Counted from the first letter of the stretch, positions 51,398-61,561 are shown. The stretch is DNA of 64,000 nucleotides from PALSA-1353 sp036267155 (GCA_036267155.1 DATAWP010000025.1:62001-126000), one strand, 5' to 3'. Notes: generated from the sequence alone by a model not told the origin. A program made the numbers and translations.

Positions 51398-54300
51398 TCA
51401 AGCTCGATGGGAACGTCGTCGTCGCATCGCGGTTCCCGCGATCATCAACATGATCACGGCCGCGCTCGTCGGCTCCGGCACGTCAGCCATCAACCCATTC
51501 GCCTCGGCGAATGCATCCAGAGCCGCCCATTCGCTGGTCGGCAATGCCACGGCCGCGCCGCTGGTCGACTTGCCGAAGTTGCCGGCCAACAATCCGAAGT
51601 CGATGCTGTTGACTGTTCCATCGTAGTTGAAATCGCCCTGGTCCCAGACCTTGCCCGACCTACCGAAGTTCGCCGCCATGTTGCCGAAGTCCACGCTGTT
51701 GACCGCGCCGTCGAGATTGGTGTCGCCGTAAAGCGTGTATTTAATCTCAATCTGGCCGGACAGCAGGCCCGCCACCACGCCGTCGGCGCCGTCGGCCGAA
51801 CCCAGTGCATACGCAGGATTGGAGCCGGCGAACGTGCTGTCGACGCCGGCGCCGTTCCAGGCGCCGCCAGCGTAGCCGGTCTTCAAGTAGCCAGTGATCG
51901 TGGTGATTGGGTCAACATTGCTGCCGTAGTTCACGATGAAGTGGTTGTTGTTGATGTCCAGCTTCGATCCGCTGCCGATGACCAGCGAGGATTGCGGGCT
52001 CAAGCCGCTGAACGGGACCAGTTGCAGATCAGCGGCGCCGGCGGCAAATGCGAGGCTGCCCGTGCCGTTGATTCCGTTGATGTAGACCGATCCCGTGCCG
52101 CTTAGTTTCAGGGCGCTGTTGTTCGTATTGCCGCCGGGTTGCCCGACTGAAAGAGAGCTGCCGGTGATGCCGACGTAGGCGATCGCGCCCAGTTGGACGT
52201 CGGTGAGGGAGTCCTGCTCGGCGCTGAGCGTGTTGTCGTTGATGATCGCGGTGGCGGACCCACCCGGCCCGAATGCAGCGCCGGCAGCGCCCGATCCGCC
52301 CATGCCGCCAGTGGAGCTCGCGGTCACGGTGGGAGTCACCACCGATGTGATGGCCGTTGCGGTGGAGACGGCCGGGCCTCCATCAGAGCCGGAGAATCCG
52401 CTGCCGTATCCCGCGCCGGCCGAACCGCCGATTGACGTCGCAGACACCGTGTCGTTGTCCGGTCCGTCGTTGTCCGCGTAGGCCGTTGCATTGGCGGTCC
52501 CGCCGACGCCGCCGTAGCCGTTGGCGTTCGTCCTCATTCCACCCGAGCCGGCGATAGCGCTGGCCGAGGCAGTGATATTCCGATTGGAGGTGAGATTGAC
52601 CGAGGCGTTCACGCCGCCGCCGGCGCCGGCGCTTGCGCCATTGTTCGCGTTGGTGTCGTCTCCGCCATTGCCGCCTTGGGCGCTGGTCGCGCCGCTCAAA
52701 GCCCCAACGCTGTTTTGGGTGGTGGTGAGACTGGAGGTTGCTCCTCCCCCCGCTCCGGGGGTGGTGCCATCGCTCGAGCCGCCGTTGCCGCCGACGGCAT
52801 TTTGAGTCAGCGACAGACTTCCCGTCGTCGATCCGCTGACAGCGGTGCTGAGGTTTTCAGAAGCGCCGTTTCCGCCAGCGGCGGCGCTGACACCCGCACC
52901 GCCGGAGCCGCCGGTCACCGCCGCGGAAACAGCGACGCTGCCTCCGCCGCTGGAAGAGCCACTGACGGTTCCAAGTGATCCAGCGCCACCCGCTCCGCCG
53001 GAGAATCCGCTGCCCAGTCCTCCGCCGCCCGAGCCGCCGAGCACCGTGGCGGTCACGCTGGCGCCGTAGGGGCCGAGATTGCTGCCGCTGCCGCTGGCGG
53101 TCGCTGTCCCACCAGCGCCGCCGCTGCCATTGGCGATTGTTCTTGATCCACCCGTTCCACCGGTGGCGGTCGAGTTGGCCGTGATGTTCGCGTTGGATGT
53201 CAGCGTGATCGATGCGCTGCCTGCGCCTCCGAGTCCGGCCGTGCCACCCGTGATGGCGTTATCATTGTCGCCGCCGTTCCCACCTGTGCCGCCGCTCATG
53301 CCGGTCAATGATGCGACCCCGTTTTGAGAGTCGGTCAGATTGGAAGTGCCCGATCCGGCAACCCCGACTGTGCCACCAGTGCTGTCCCCGCCGTTGCCGC
53401 CGGTGGCGGACTGACTCAGAGACAGATCGCCCAGCGTCGATCCCGTGACCGCGTTGATAATGGTTTCGGACGCACCAGTTCCGCCGGACGCTCCACCGGA
53501 CCCGGCGCCGCCAGAACCCCCAACGACGTTTGCGACGACTGATACCTGGCTTGCATAGCTGGATGTACCGACGACGGTTCCCACCGCACCGACCCCGCCG
53601 TTTCCTCCGGAAAAACCGCTGCCCAAACCCTCGCCGCCTGCGCCTCCTGATCCGGTGGCCGTGACGGAGACCATATTGGAAACCAGATTGTTCCCGCTGC
53701 CGCTGGCGGTTCCTGTTGCACCATTGCCGCCGTTTCCATTGCCGATTGAGCTTGATCCACCCGCTCCACCATTTCCGTAGGAGTAGGCAACAATGTTACC
53801 ATTGGAAGTAAGGTTGACCGACGCGTTGCCGCTGCTTCCATTCCCTGCCGAACCGCCGCTCGCGGTGTTTTGGTTGTCGCCCCCTGATCCACCCTGCCCG
53901 GTGATGGTGCTGTTCAAAGCGGACTCACCGTACACGGTCAGCGTGAGACTGGACGTGCCCGATTCGGCAAGACCCACGAAGCCGTTAATGCTGCTTCCTC
54001 CATCGCCGCCGTAGGCGGATTGACTGAGAATCAAATTTCCGCTCGTCGATCCGCCGACAGCGTCGGTGAGCGTTTCCGAGCCGCCATTTCCGCCAGTCGC
54101 ACCGTTCATTCCTGCGCCACCTGCGCCGCCAATAGCGCTTACGCTGACGTTTACATCCGCCCCACCGTTGGAGGATCCGGTCAGTGTGCCCACCGATGCC
54201 GTGCCGCCATTTCCGCCGAAGAAACCTGCTCCTTCGCCCGCTCCGCCAGCCCCTCCGCCCTCGGCAACGATCGAGGCGGCAGCGCCATTCGCGTTGGCGC

Positions 54301-56575
54301 TGGCGCTTCCAATGGCATTTCCGCCATTGCCGCCTTTGCCAAGCACACCATTTGAAAGGCCGCCGCCGGCCCCACCAAACGCGACGGCGCTGGCCGAGGC
54401 GGTTGTCCCCAATCCAGTGCTCGTGGAAGTGGCGCTGGCATTCCCGTTACCGCCGACACCGCCGGTGCCGGTTGTTCCACCGTCGACATTTCCGCCGCCA
54501 GAACCCGCTGAGTAATTCGCAGTTGCCGTAGCGCTGACATTGGCATCGCTGCTCACCTGAATCGAAGAATTGGCGGCCGCCCCGTTACTGGCGATGGCGT
54601 TTTCGCTGGTGCCGCCGTCGCCTCCATAGGCATCAGTCTCGACTTCAATCGGACCCGATCCATCGAGTGTCAGAACGACTGTAGACGCTGCCGATCCGGC
54701 GATGCCGCCGTTGTTATTACCATTGCTGCCGCCGCTGTTGCCGCCAAATACGGTTTGAGTCAAAGTGATACCGGTCAGCGACGGCGAGGCGACTGCATAG
54801 ACCTCGTTAGAGATATTTTCGACGCCACCGTTGCCGCCCGCGGCGCCGGTCGCACCAAAGCCGCCATTGCCGCCCACGGCAAATCCCAGAACAGAAATCG
54901 TGGCCGTGTTCTGAGTGTTGTTGATGACGCTCTGGACAAGATCAAGTGCGGCGACGCCACCCGCGCCGCCGGAATACCCCGCACCCACGCCCTCGCCACC
55001 ATTCCCGCCGTACGCGGACGCCCGGACGTCGGAATACAGCGGTCCCCGAGTTGTCGCCTGGGCGCCGGCCGTCGCATTTCCACCCGCGCCGCCATTCCCC
55101 AACACCCCGTTGAGAACCGAGCCGCCGGGACCGCCCCATGCGTCCGCCGCAGCCACGGCATCGCCGGGGGTTCCATAATAGCCGGCTTGCGGAATGGTGG
55201 TGTTGGTGCTCACTACAATTTCGGTCGCGGTGCCGTTGCCGCCCGCTCCGGCGGTGAAGCCATTCGCGCCGCTAGTGATGTTGCCGCCGGCGGCGACCGC
55301 GCCGTTCGTTTGGTCGTTCGCGGTTACAACGGCGCCTTTGACGCCAAATTCGTCGCTGATGAAGGCATCGGTGATGACATCGGCATTGGCGATCGCGTTA
55401 CCAGCGTTACCTCCGTTGGCCTTCTGAGTCGCACCACCGCTGCCACCGTTAGCAGAGCATAGGAAGTTGAGGCCTGATGAAGGATTTCCCTCGATTTCGC
55501 TAAACATCAATTGCGAGGTGGCATTGCCGGCAATTCCGGCGCTGCCGCCATTGGTTCCTCCGCCCGCGCCGCCCGTGACAATTTGCGTCAGGTTGGTCAG
55601 GCTATTGGAAAATGAGGCAGCGACAGTATTGGTAAACGATTCGCTCGCGCCGTTGCCGCCATTGCCCCCGGAAGCGCCAGCGCCCCCGGACCCACCAATG
55701 ATGGTGGCTTTGGCTTGGTCTTCCGAGTTATCTTCCGCATACACATTAGTACCGCTCATGGCGCTGACCACAACCCCTGAATTTAAAAAGCTGGCTACCC
55801 CGCCGTTGCCTCCGGAACCACCCGTATTTCCGCCTGGGGCTCCGCCGTTTCCGCCATTGCCGCCTTCAAGAAAAAGCGTCGCATCAGCCGTGTTGGTATC
55901 GGCGTAGGCGGTCTCACCGTCGAGCACGGCGGTGCCGCCGTCGCCGCCATTTCCGCCGACGCCGCCTGACGCGCTGCCAGCACCGCCATCGCCGCCGTTG
56001 CCGCCAGTGATGCCGACTGAAAGGGTGGCTGTGCCGAACGTGATGTAGTCAGTTGTGGCGAGGCCGGTCGCGCTGGCCGAACCCCCAACACCACCCATGC
56101 CGCCATTGCCGCCGAATCCCAGGATGTGATTGTTCACTGCGCCCATGCCGCCGGCGCCACCGGCGCCGCCGTAGCCGCCGCTGGACGACGCTTCACTGGT
56201 GATCGAGGTGGCGCCAGAATCGGGGTTTTCGATAGTAGCCGTCGCGACTCCGCCCGCGCCGCCGGCGCCGCCTGCCGAGCCGCTCGCGGCGAAGTTGCCG
56301 GGCGCGCCCGCGCCACCACCGCCGCCTGTGCCACCCTCTGCCAATGAAACATTAGTAATGGGCGGAGCGTCGGTACTGTTTACGTCGGAAGTCGCAGGTC
56401 CACCGGCGACGCCGGTTCCACCGGCAACACCCGTAGTTCCCGCAGGGCCCGTGGTGCCGTCCGTGCCGAACTCGTAGTCGGTCGCCCCCAAAACCGGCCA
56501 TGAGCCAAGCCCAATCGCCACTGCCAAAGCAATCGACGAGATCTTCCCGCGCGACAGATTCTTATGACTGAGCAT
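51398..56575 (-). CDS. Giant Gly-rich PEP-CTERM surface protein with dockerin-like repeats
   Basis: 1725 residues. Signal peptide about 1-30; then about 1470 residues of GGxGG/GNGG-type low-complexity sequence resembling mycobacterial PE-PGRS domains in composition only. Within it at least four imperfect units of roughly 190-220 residues recur, each with an LTSNxNI-type segment and a G(S/A)GFSGG segment. Near the end are two dockerin-like calcium loops (GDTNLDGAVNSVDFGNMA about 1616 and GDFNYDGTVNSIDFGLLA about 1646). The protein ends with PEP-CTERM VPEPTSAAVIMLMI and RRRR (about 1698-1725), which exosortase would recognise. Probably a secreted, matrix- or S-layer-like polymer. AGGGAGAGAG precedes the ATG. 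Confidence 0.9.
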   Translation of the reverse strand: MLSHKNLSRGKISSIALAVAIGLGSWPVLGATDYEFGTDGTTGPAGTTGVAGGTGVAGGPATSDVNSTDAPPITNVSLAEGGTGGGGGAGAPGNFAASGSAGGAGGAGGVATATIENPDSGATSITSEASSSGGYGGAGGAGGMGAVNNHILGFGGNGGMGGVGGSASATGLATTDYITFGTATLSVGITGGNGGDGGAGSASGGVGGNGGDGGTAVLDGETAYADTNTADATLFLEGGNGGNGGAPGGNTGGSGGNGGVASFLNSGVVVSAMSGTNVYAEDNSEDQAKATIIGGSGGAGASGGNGGNGASESFTNTVAASFSNSLTNLTQIVTGGAGGGTNGGSAGIAGNATSQLMFSEIEGNPSSGLNFLCSANGGSGGATQKANGGNAGNAIANADVITDAFISDEFGVKGAVVTANDQTNGAVAAGGNITSGANGFTAGAGGNGTATEIVVSTNTTIPQAGYYGTPGDAVAAADAWGGPGGSVLNGVLGNGGAGGNATAGAQATTRGPLYSDVRASAYGGNGGEGVGAGYSGGAGGVAALDLVQSVINNTQNTATISVLGFAVGGNGGFGATGAAGGNGGVENISNEVYAVASPSLTGITLTQTVFGGNSGGSNGNNNGGIAGSAASTVVLTLDGSGPIEVETDAYGGDGGTSENAIASNGAAANSSIQVSSDANVSATATANYSAGSGGGNVDGGTTGTGGVGGNGNASATSTSTGLGTTASASAVAFGGAGGGLSNGVLGKGGNGGNAIGSASANANGAAASIVAEGGGAGGAGEGAGFFGGNGGTASVGTLTGSSNGGADVNVSVSAIGGAGGAGMNGATGGNGGSETLTDAVGGSTSGNLILSQSAYGGDGGSSINGFVGLAESGTSSLTLTVYGESALNSTITGQGGSGGDNQNTASGGSAGNGSSGNASVNLTSNGNIVAYSYGNGGAGGSSSIGNGNGGNGATGTASGSGNNLVSNMVSVTATGSGGAGGEGLGSGFSGGNGGVGAVGTVVGTSSYASQVSVVANVVGGSGGAGSGGASGGTGASETIINAVTGSTLGDLSLSQSATGGNGGDSTGGTVGVAGSGTSNLTDSQNGVASLTGMSGGTGGNGGDNDNAITGGTAGLGGAGSASITLTSNANITANSTATGGTGGSRTIANGSGGAGGTATASGSGSNLGPYGASVTATVLGGSGGGGLGSGFSGGAGGAGSLGTVSGSSSGGGSVAVSAAVTGGSGGAGVSAAAGGNGASENLSTAVSGSTTGSLSLTQNAVGGNGGSSDGTTPGAGGGATSSLTTTQNSVGALSGATSAQGGNGGDDTNANNGASAGAGGGVNASVNLTSNRNITASASAIAGSGGMRTNANGYGGVGGTANATAYADNDGPDNDTVSATSIGGSAGAGYGSGFSGSDGGPAVSTATAITSVVTPTVTASSTGGMGGSGAAGAAFGPGGSATAIINDNTLSAEQDSLTDVQLGAIAYVGITGSSLSVGQPGGNTNNSALKLSGTGSVYINGINGTGSLAFAAGAADLQLVPFSGLSPQSSLVIGSGSKLDINNNHFIVNYGSNVDPITTITGYLKTGYAGGAWNGAGVDSTFAGSNPAYALGSADGADGVVAGLLSGQIEIKYTLYGDTNLDGAVNSVDFGNMAANFGRSGKVWDQGDFNYDGTVNSIDFGLLAGNFGKSTSGAAVALPTSEWAALDAFAEANGLMADVPEPTSAAVIMLMIAGTAMRRRRSHRA

Positions 56576-57035
56576 TCTCTCTCCCTGTAAAATCCAGACG
56601 TGTCCGACGCCCTAAATAGCGAAATGCGACAGGCGCAGCGACCCCGGGTGAGTCACCACTGATCCTAGATTTCCACCGTTTTCGCTTTCCCCCAAATCAG
56701 CATGCCGCTCGAAGTTTCTAATCGTACAGCAAGTTTTTGCAGTGTCAATGATCTGCTCTGGGTCGGCAAGGAATAGTCCCGAATTCAGCGGTCCCGCCCA
56801 AGCGATGGGGTTCGACACCCTCTGTAATAGTGGGGAGATTCAGATTTGTTTTAGTCGCAGCACGACATCGCATTTCAATGACGTCGCCGAATGGAAAATT
56901 TACCAATGTTTTCAAAATTCGTAAAAAACTCCCGTGGTGAACGTCTATATCCAGTGAAGGCCAGCGGCCCCAGGGCAGGTCCGGATTGCGAATATCGCAG
57001 AGCGTCCGGCCCGACTCATCCTGGTAGGGATTGAA
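56576..57035. other. Intergenic region between giant PEP-CTERM gene and ankyrin gene
   Basis: About 460 bases, AT-richer than the genes. It holds the minus-strand promoter at 56721-56748 and the PEP-CTERM leader with TGGATTTTAC. Nothing else recognised. Confidence 0.5.
56721..56748 (-). promoter_or_regulatory. Promoter of the giant PEP-CTERM gene
   Basis: On the minus strand TTGACA (56743-56748), 16-bp spacer, TACGAT (56721-56726), about 145 bases before the ATG. Confidence 0.55.
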
Positions 57036-57470
57036 ATGCAGGTGCGAAGTTCACAGTCCAATTTCAGGCAGTCCCTCAGCGACGCGATCGTGCGCGGGGA
57101 CCTGAACGCAGTGCAAGACGCCGTTGCCCATGTAAGCTGCGACGAGCTTTCGAGCGAGGGGCTGACGCCGCTGATGGAAGCGGTCCGGTGTGGCAAGCAA
57201 GCCATCGCCGAATTCCTGTTGTCCAAGGGTGCGGATGTGAATGCACGCAGCAAGAGCGGCGTCACAGTATTGGTCTTTGCCGCGTCGCGGTGCCGCCCGG
57301 GAATTGTTGAAGCGCTGTTGCGACGTGGAGCGACATTGGAGAGTGGGACTTTCGGAAACAAATCCGCGCCGGACGCCGCCGCCGCCGCGGGGGATTGGGC
57401 CAGCATGAGGCTATTGTTGCAAGCCCGCGCCGCTCGTCGTGATTTAGCTCAAAATGCCCATTCAATTTGA
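57036..57470 (+). CDS. Ankyrin-repeat protein
   Basis: 144 residues with three to four ankyrin repeats: GLTPLMEAVRCGKQAIAEFL, LSKGADVNARSKSGVTVLVF and RCRPGIVEALLRRGATLE are typical. No signal peptide. A small protein-binding scaffold; partner unknown. It is convergent with the histidine phosphatase gene, with five bases between their stop codons. Confidence 0.85.
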   Translation: MQVRSSQSNFRQSLSDAIVRGDLNAVQDAVAHVSCDELSSEGLTPLMEAVRCGKQAIAEFLLSKGADVNARSKSGVTVLVFAASRCRPGIVEALLRRGATLESGTFGNKSAPDAAAAAGDWASMRLLLQARAARRDLAQNAHSI

Positions 57471-57475
57471 AAAAG

Positions 57476-58066
57476 TCACGAGGGCAGGGCGCCGTCATCG
57501 TTCCACAGTTCGATGGCCGGCCGTTGCAGCGTGTGTTCGTAAGTCAGAATGCCGATGCTGGCCGTCGCGCACAAAAGTTTACCCGCGGCGTCGGGGGGCA
57601 GGGCCAGCCAGCGCGCGGCAACCATTCGACTGATATGGCCGCTGGAAAATGCGATCACGTCCCCGGTCGTTTGACGCACCTTGGCGATGAAGCGATCGGC
57701 ACGGCTAGCGACGTCCTGGGGCGATTCGCCATTGGGCGCGCCGTCACGAAAGAGATCCCAATCGGGCCGAGCGCCATACACTTCCGCCGAAAAATGGCCG
57801 TCAATATCGCCATAATTCCATTCAATCAGGTCGGGATCGACTTGGGCGGCGGGGCCGAATCCGGCAAGCTCGCAGGTTCTGCGAGCGCGTTGCAGGGGGC
57901 TCGTGAAAACGCGGGAGAACGTCAGGCCGGCGAGACGCGCGGCCAGGCGGCGAGCATTGTCTTCTCCGCGAGCGTTGAGCGGCAAGTCGGTCCGGCCGGT
58001 GAAACGATGGGCCTCGGCCCAATCGGTGTTGCCGTGACGAACGATGTAAAGACGCGGGAGAGGCAC
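57476..58066 (-). CDS. Histidine phosphatase family protein (phosphoglycerate mutase-like)
   Basis: 196 residues from a GTG at 58066. The catalytic LYIVRHGNTDW lies at 6-16, followed by FTGRTDLPLNARGEDNARRL, FTSPLQRARRTC, the acid-base Glu region LIEWNYGDIDG and the second His in FSSGHISR. Similar to GpmB/CobC-type phosphatases; substrate unknown. The open frame extends to 58264 through the heptamer repeat, which is not protein-like. A diverged fragment of its 3' end lies 6 kb away at 51172-51342, on the other side of the PEP-CTERM gene. Confidence 0.88.
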   Translation of the reverse strand: MPLPRLYIVRHGNTDWAEAHRFTGRTDLPLNARGEDNARRLAARLAGLTFSRVFTSPLQRARRTCELAGFGPAAQVDPDLIEWNYGDIDGHFSAEVYGARPDWDLFRDGAPNGESPQDVASRADRFIAKVRQTTGDVIAFSSGHISRMVAARWLALPPDAAGKLLCATASIGILTYEHTLQRPAIELWNDDGALPS

Positions 58067-58080
58067 GCGGAAATGGTAGC

Positions 58081-58213
58081 AGGGGAAATCCGAAACCAGA
58101 AATCCGAATGACGAATCAATGACCAAAACCAGAAGCCCGAAACGAAGACGGTTTCGGTCATTCCGATTTGGGGTTCGATTCTGATTTCTGGTTTCTGATT
58201 TCTGATTTCGGAC
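58081..58213. repeat. Long heptamer inverted repeat (GAAATCC/GAATGAC type)
   Basis: The left part has GAAATCC-GAAACCA-GAAATCC followed by GAATGAC-GAATCAA units; the right part is built of TGATTTC and TGGTTTC units in the opposite orientation. Arms enclose AAACGAAGACGGTTTCGG. Located between topA and the phosphatase gene; shares the GAAATCCGAATGACGA string with the repeat at 28957-29048. Confidence 0.78.
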
Positions 58214-58214
58214 T

Positions 58215-60887
58215 TTACTCTTCGGTTTCCTCGCCATTCGAGGCGGGAATGGCGGGCTCGGCATGCGCCTGCCCGTTGCCGTTGAGGCCGAGTTCTTCGA
58301 CGAGCTTTGCCGGCACTTCAGCGGTGTTTTTGCACTTGGGATATCCGCTGCAGCCGAGGAATTTTCCGCGGCGGCCGGTTCGGATCACCATCGGCTTGCC
58401 GCATTCGTCGCAGTCGATGTCGGTGGCGATCGGACCGGTGTTGCCGTTGTTGGCGGCCGGCGCGACGCCCGTGAGTTGGGCCACCATTTTCGCCGCCTTG
58501 TCGCCGCCTTCTTTCAGCTTGGGGAGCAGGGCCTCGACCGTTTTCAGATCTTCGCCGGTCATCTTGGCCACCTGTTTGGTCGCCCGGCATTTGGGGAACG
58601 CGCTGCATCCCAAAAATGGCCCGCGCTTGCTGTTGCGGAGAATCATGAAGCTGCCGCATTTTTCGCATTTCACCGGCGTCATCACCTTCGCTTTGGGAGG
58701 CATGGGTTTGCCTTCCTTGTCGAGGTTGATGATCGTCTCGCACTCGCGCGTGCCGTCGGGCTTTTTGATCATGTAGCCGCTGCAGCCGAGGAATTCGCCG
58801 AAGCGCCCTTTCATCTTGCGCATCTCGCGGCCGCAGTTGGGGCATTTGATATCGCTCTTCTCCTGCATCTTCGGCTTGCCCTGTTTGTCCACCGCCTTGA
58901 TGCCGTCGCACTGGGGATAGTTGCTGCAACTGAGGAAGAATCCGTTTTTGCTGATGCGGTAGACCATCGGCGAGCCGCATTTTTCGCAGGTGTACGGCGA
59001 AGGCGTGCCGCCGGCGTGTTCCAGTTTGTCCAGCGCGCCATCCACGGTTTTGTGGAATGGGCCGTAAAAATCCTTCAGAAGCTTGATCCAGTCCAGATGT
59101 TGTTCCTCGATCTCATCGAGCTTCAGTTCCATCCCCGCCGTGAACTGTACGTTCATGATCTCCGGAAACGCCTGGACGAGCTTGTCCGTGACAATCGATC
59201 CGAGCATGGTCGCGTGGAACCGGCGATTGATCTGCTCGACGTATTCGCGGTCCTGGATCGTGTGAATGATCGACGCGTACGTGCTCGGCCGCCCGATGCC
59301 GAGGCGCTCCAGTTCCTTGACCAGCGACGCTTCGCTGAATCGCGGGGGTGCCTGCGTGAAATGCTGGCTTGGAGCCATTTCGATGGGGAAGACGTTTTTG
59401 CCTTCCGACAATTCGGGCAGAAGCTGATCTTCGCTGCTGACGCCCATGACTTTCATGAACCCGTCGAAGACGAGCTTGCGGCCGGCTGCACGGAACACGG
59501 CCTCGCCTTCGGGAGTCTTCGCCGAGATCGTGGCGGTGGTCGCGTCAAACTCGGCCTGCGACATCTGGCACGCGACGAAGCGGTTCCAAATGAGCTGATA
59601 GAGCCGGGAATCATCCGGCCCAAGCTTGGCATGTGCATCCGTCGGGGTGAAGTTCAGGTCCGTCGGACGGATTGCTTCGTGGGCCTCCTGCGCGGATTTG
59701 TTGCTGGAGGAATACGCGTTGGCCTTGTCCGGCAGATAGCGATCGCCAAAGTTCTTGGAGATGTACGACCGGGCCATCGATACCGCGTCGGCCGACAAAT
59801 TGGTGCTGTCCGTTCGCATGTAGGTGATGTGACCGGCTTCATACAGTCCCTGTGCCGTCCGCATGGTGCGCTGGGCTGGAAAACTCAACCGGCTGCTGGC
59901 GGCCTGCTGCAATGTGCTGGTGATGAACGGAGCCGACGGCTTGCTCGTGACTCGCTTGGTTTCGATTCCTTGAACTGTGAACGTCGGGGGCTTTTCAATC
60001 CCGCCGACGAATTTGGTCAATTTCTTGGCCGGGCCTTTGCCCTGCGGATCGTCGGTGGTCTGGTCCTGCGCGACGACAAAGCCCAGCGCCTCGGCAGCCT
60101 TGCGGGCGTCGGACTTGTTGCCGACCTCGAATTTTTTGCCCGCCAGCTCGACCAGTTCACCCGTGAAGGCCGCATGTTCGCCAAGCCATTTATCGCGCTC
60201 GGCCTTGGTTCGCTCGCCGTTGCCGGTGTTGGTGAGGAAATTAACCCATTCATCCGTCAGGGCCCGCACTTTTTTGGTATCGGACGTGAAGATGCCGAGG
60301 ATTTTCCAGAATTCATCCGGGATGAATGCGTCGATCTCACGTTCCCGCTCGACGATGAGCCGGACCGCCACCGATTGCACCCGACCGGCGGACAGACCCT
60401 TGGCTACCTTGCGCCAAAGCAGGGGGCTGATCTCATAACCCACGATTCGGTCCAAAATCCGCCGAGCCTGTTGGGCGTTGACTCTGTCTATATCTATAGT
60501 GTGTGGTTTGAGGAAAGCCTTTTGAATCTCGCTTTTGGTGATGGCGTTGAAGATGACCCGGTGAACCCGCTCGTCCGGAATGCCCAGCGTCTCTTTTAGA
60601 TGCCAGGCAATGGCTTCGCCTTCACGGTCGAGGTCGGTCGCCAGGTAGATTTTGTCGCTTTCCTTGGCAAGCTTCTTCAATTCGCCGATCACTTTGCTTC
60701 GACTTTCCAGCACTTCATAATCGGGCTGAAACGTCTTGAGATCGACACCCATGCCTTTAGAGGGCAGGTCACGGACGTGGCCCATGCTCGCCTTCACGAC
60801 GTAGTCGTCGCCAAGGTATTTGTTGATCGTCTTCGCCTTTGCGGGCGATTCAACGATCACGAGATGTTTTCCGCTCTTACGTGCCAT
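58215..60887 (-). CDS. topA: DNA topoisomerase I
   Basis: 890 residues from MARKSGKHLVIVESPAKAKT; an ATG at 60956 would add 23 Pro/Arg-rich residues. Toprim domain at the N-terminus, active-site Tyr356 in TYMRTDSTNLS, and four C-terminal zinc ribbons (CEKCGSPMV, CPNCGREMR, CEKCGSFMI, CDECGKPMV, each with a second Cys pair such as GCSGYPKC). It relaxes negative supercoils. Confidence 0.97.
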   Translation of the reverse strand: MARKSGKHLVIVESPAKAKTINKYLGDDYVVKASMGHVRDLPSKGMGVDLKTFQPDYEVLESRSKVIGELKKLAKESDKIYLATDLDREGEAIAWHLKETLGIPDERVHRVIFNAITKSEIQKAFLKPHTIDIDRVNAQQARRILDRIVGYEISPLLWRKVAKGLSAGRVQSVAVRLIVEREREIDAFIPDEFWKILGIFTSDTKKVRALTDEWVNFLTNTGNGERTKAERDKWLGEHAAFTGELVELAGKKFEVGNKSDARKAAEALGFVVAQDQTTDDPQGKGPAKKLTKFVGGIEKPPTFTVQGIETKRVTSKPSAPFITSTLQQAASSRLSFPAQRTMRTAQGLYEAGHITYMRTDSTNLSADAVSMARSYISKNFGDRYLPDKANAYSSSNKSAQEAHEAIRPTDLNFTPTDAHAKLGPDDSRLYQLIWNRFVACQMSQAEFDATTATISAKTPEGEAVFRAAGRKLVFDGFMKVMGVSSEDQLLPELSEGKNVFPIEMAPSQHFTQAPPRFSEASLVKELERLGIGRPSTYASIIHTIQDREYVEQINRRFHATMLGSIVTDKLVQAFPEIMNVQFTAGMELKLDEIEEQHLDWIKLLKDFYGPFHKTVDGALDKLEHAGGTPSPYTCEKCGSPMVYRISKNGFFLSCSNYPQCDGIKAVDKQGKPKMQEKSDIKCPNCGREMRKMKGRFGEFLGCSGYMIKKPDGTRECETIINLDKEGKPMPPKAKVMTPVKCEKCGSFMILRNSKRGPFLGCSAFPKCRATKQVAKMTGEDLKTVEALLPKLKEGGDKAAKMVAQLTGVAPAANNGNTGPIATDIDCDECGKPMVIRTGRRGKFLGCSGYPKCKNTAEVPAKLVEELGLNGNGQAHAEPAIPASNGEETEE

Positions 60888-61302
60888 GGCTTTACGTTCC
60901 GCAGCGGCAGGCAGCCTTCTGGGCGGCCGTGGCTCGTATCGACTGATCCATGGCAATTCTTCACGAATTAGCCGGACCCGACTTCGGCCAAGGGGTGGGC
61001 AGTCTCCGGACCTAACAGCTACCTGTCAAGTGCGGTCCGCCCATAAAACGCCGCGACATAGGTACGGGTTCCAGCAGCCCCGGTTCGCCGCTCAGAGGCC
61101 GAACAGATCGCCGGACAGGTATGTCTATTTGATATAAATTGTTTATTTATATGTATTTATAATTATAATGCAATAAAAATAGATTGGCTTCGTCCCGAAG
61201 CAAGCTCAAGCATAAAAACAAAAAAATCGTGGAAATGGAAAAATGTCACCACAGATCGGTTCCAGCCGCTTTCGTTCACTACTTATGGTAGCGCGGGCTT
61301 CG
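60888..61302. other. Intergenic region upstream of topA
   Basis: About 415 bases. The part near 61125-61220 is strongly AT-rich (runs of TTTATTTATATG type), unlike the window average, and could contain topA promoter elements, but no clear hexamer pair was found. No gene recognised. Confidence 0.4.
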
Positions 61303-61393
61303 TTAAACCACCTGCACCGGCGACTGAGCCAGTGTCGGGTAATCGGCAAGCAATAACTGCGCGTCCTCTTTGGCCGACTGAAGCAGATCCTGT
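61303..61393 (-). pseudogene. C-terminal fragment of recG
   Basis: The minus-strand reading ending at 61303 encodes a tail with DLLQSAKEDAQLLLAD and a terminal VQVV. The intact recG at 62713 ends with DLLQLAKEDAQLLLAD ... LVQVG. Fifteen of the 16 residues in the core are identical, and about three-quarters of the nucleotides across 48 positions. Relative to intact RecG, about 19 residues before the final VQV are deleted, and the homology ends at DLLQ. It lies on the far side of the PEP-CTERM/LamG gene from recG. Confidence 0.75.
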
Positions 61394-61561
61394 ACGCGCG
61401 AGTTTGGCGGCGGGGGGTGTATGCGTGGCTCTGTCTCGACCACGCGGAATCCGTCAAGAGGTAGCTGTGCCCAATCTCGCAAACACCCGGAGAACGGAGC
61501 GTTCGTTCGGGCGCGCAAATTGCGAAGCCGAGGATCGAGACAGAGCCGGGGATGTCCCATT

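Noticed and set aside
51398..56575. Repetitive DNA considered as CRISPR or satellite array
   Set aside because: The repetition is in a continuous reading frame of GGxGG codons with signal peptide and sorting signal; there are no spacers of constant length.
58067..58264. N-terminal extension of the histidine phosphatase to 58264
   Set aside because: The added 66 residues are read from the heptamer repeat (KVRNQKSETRNQN type) and family homology starts just before RHG.
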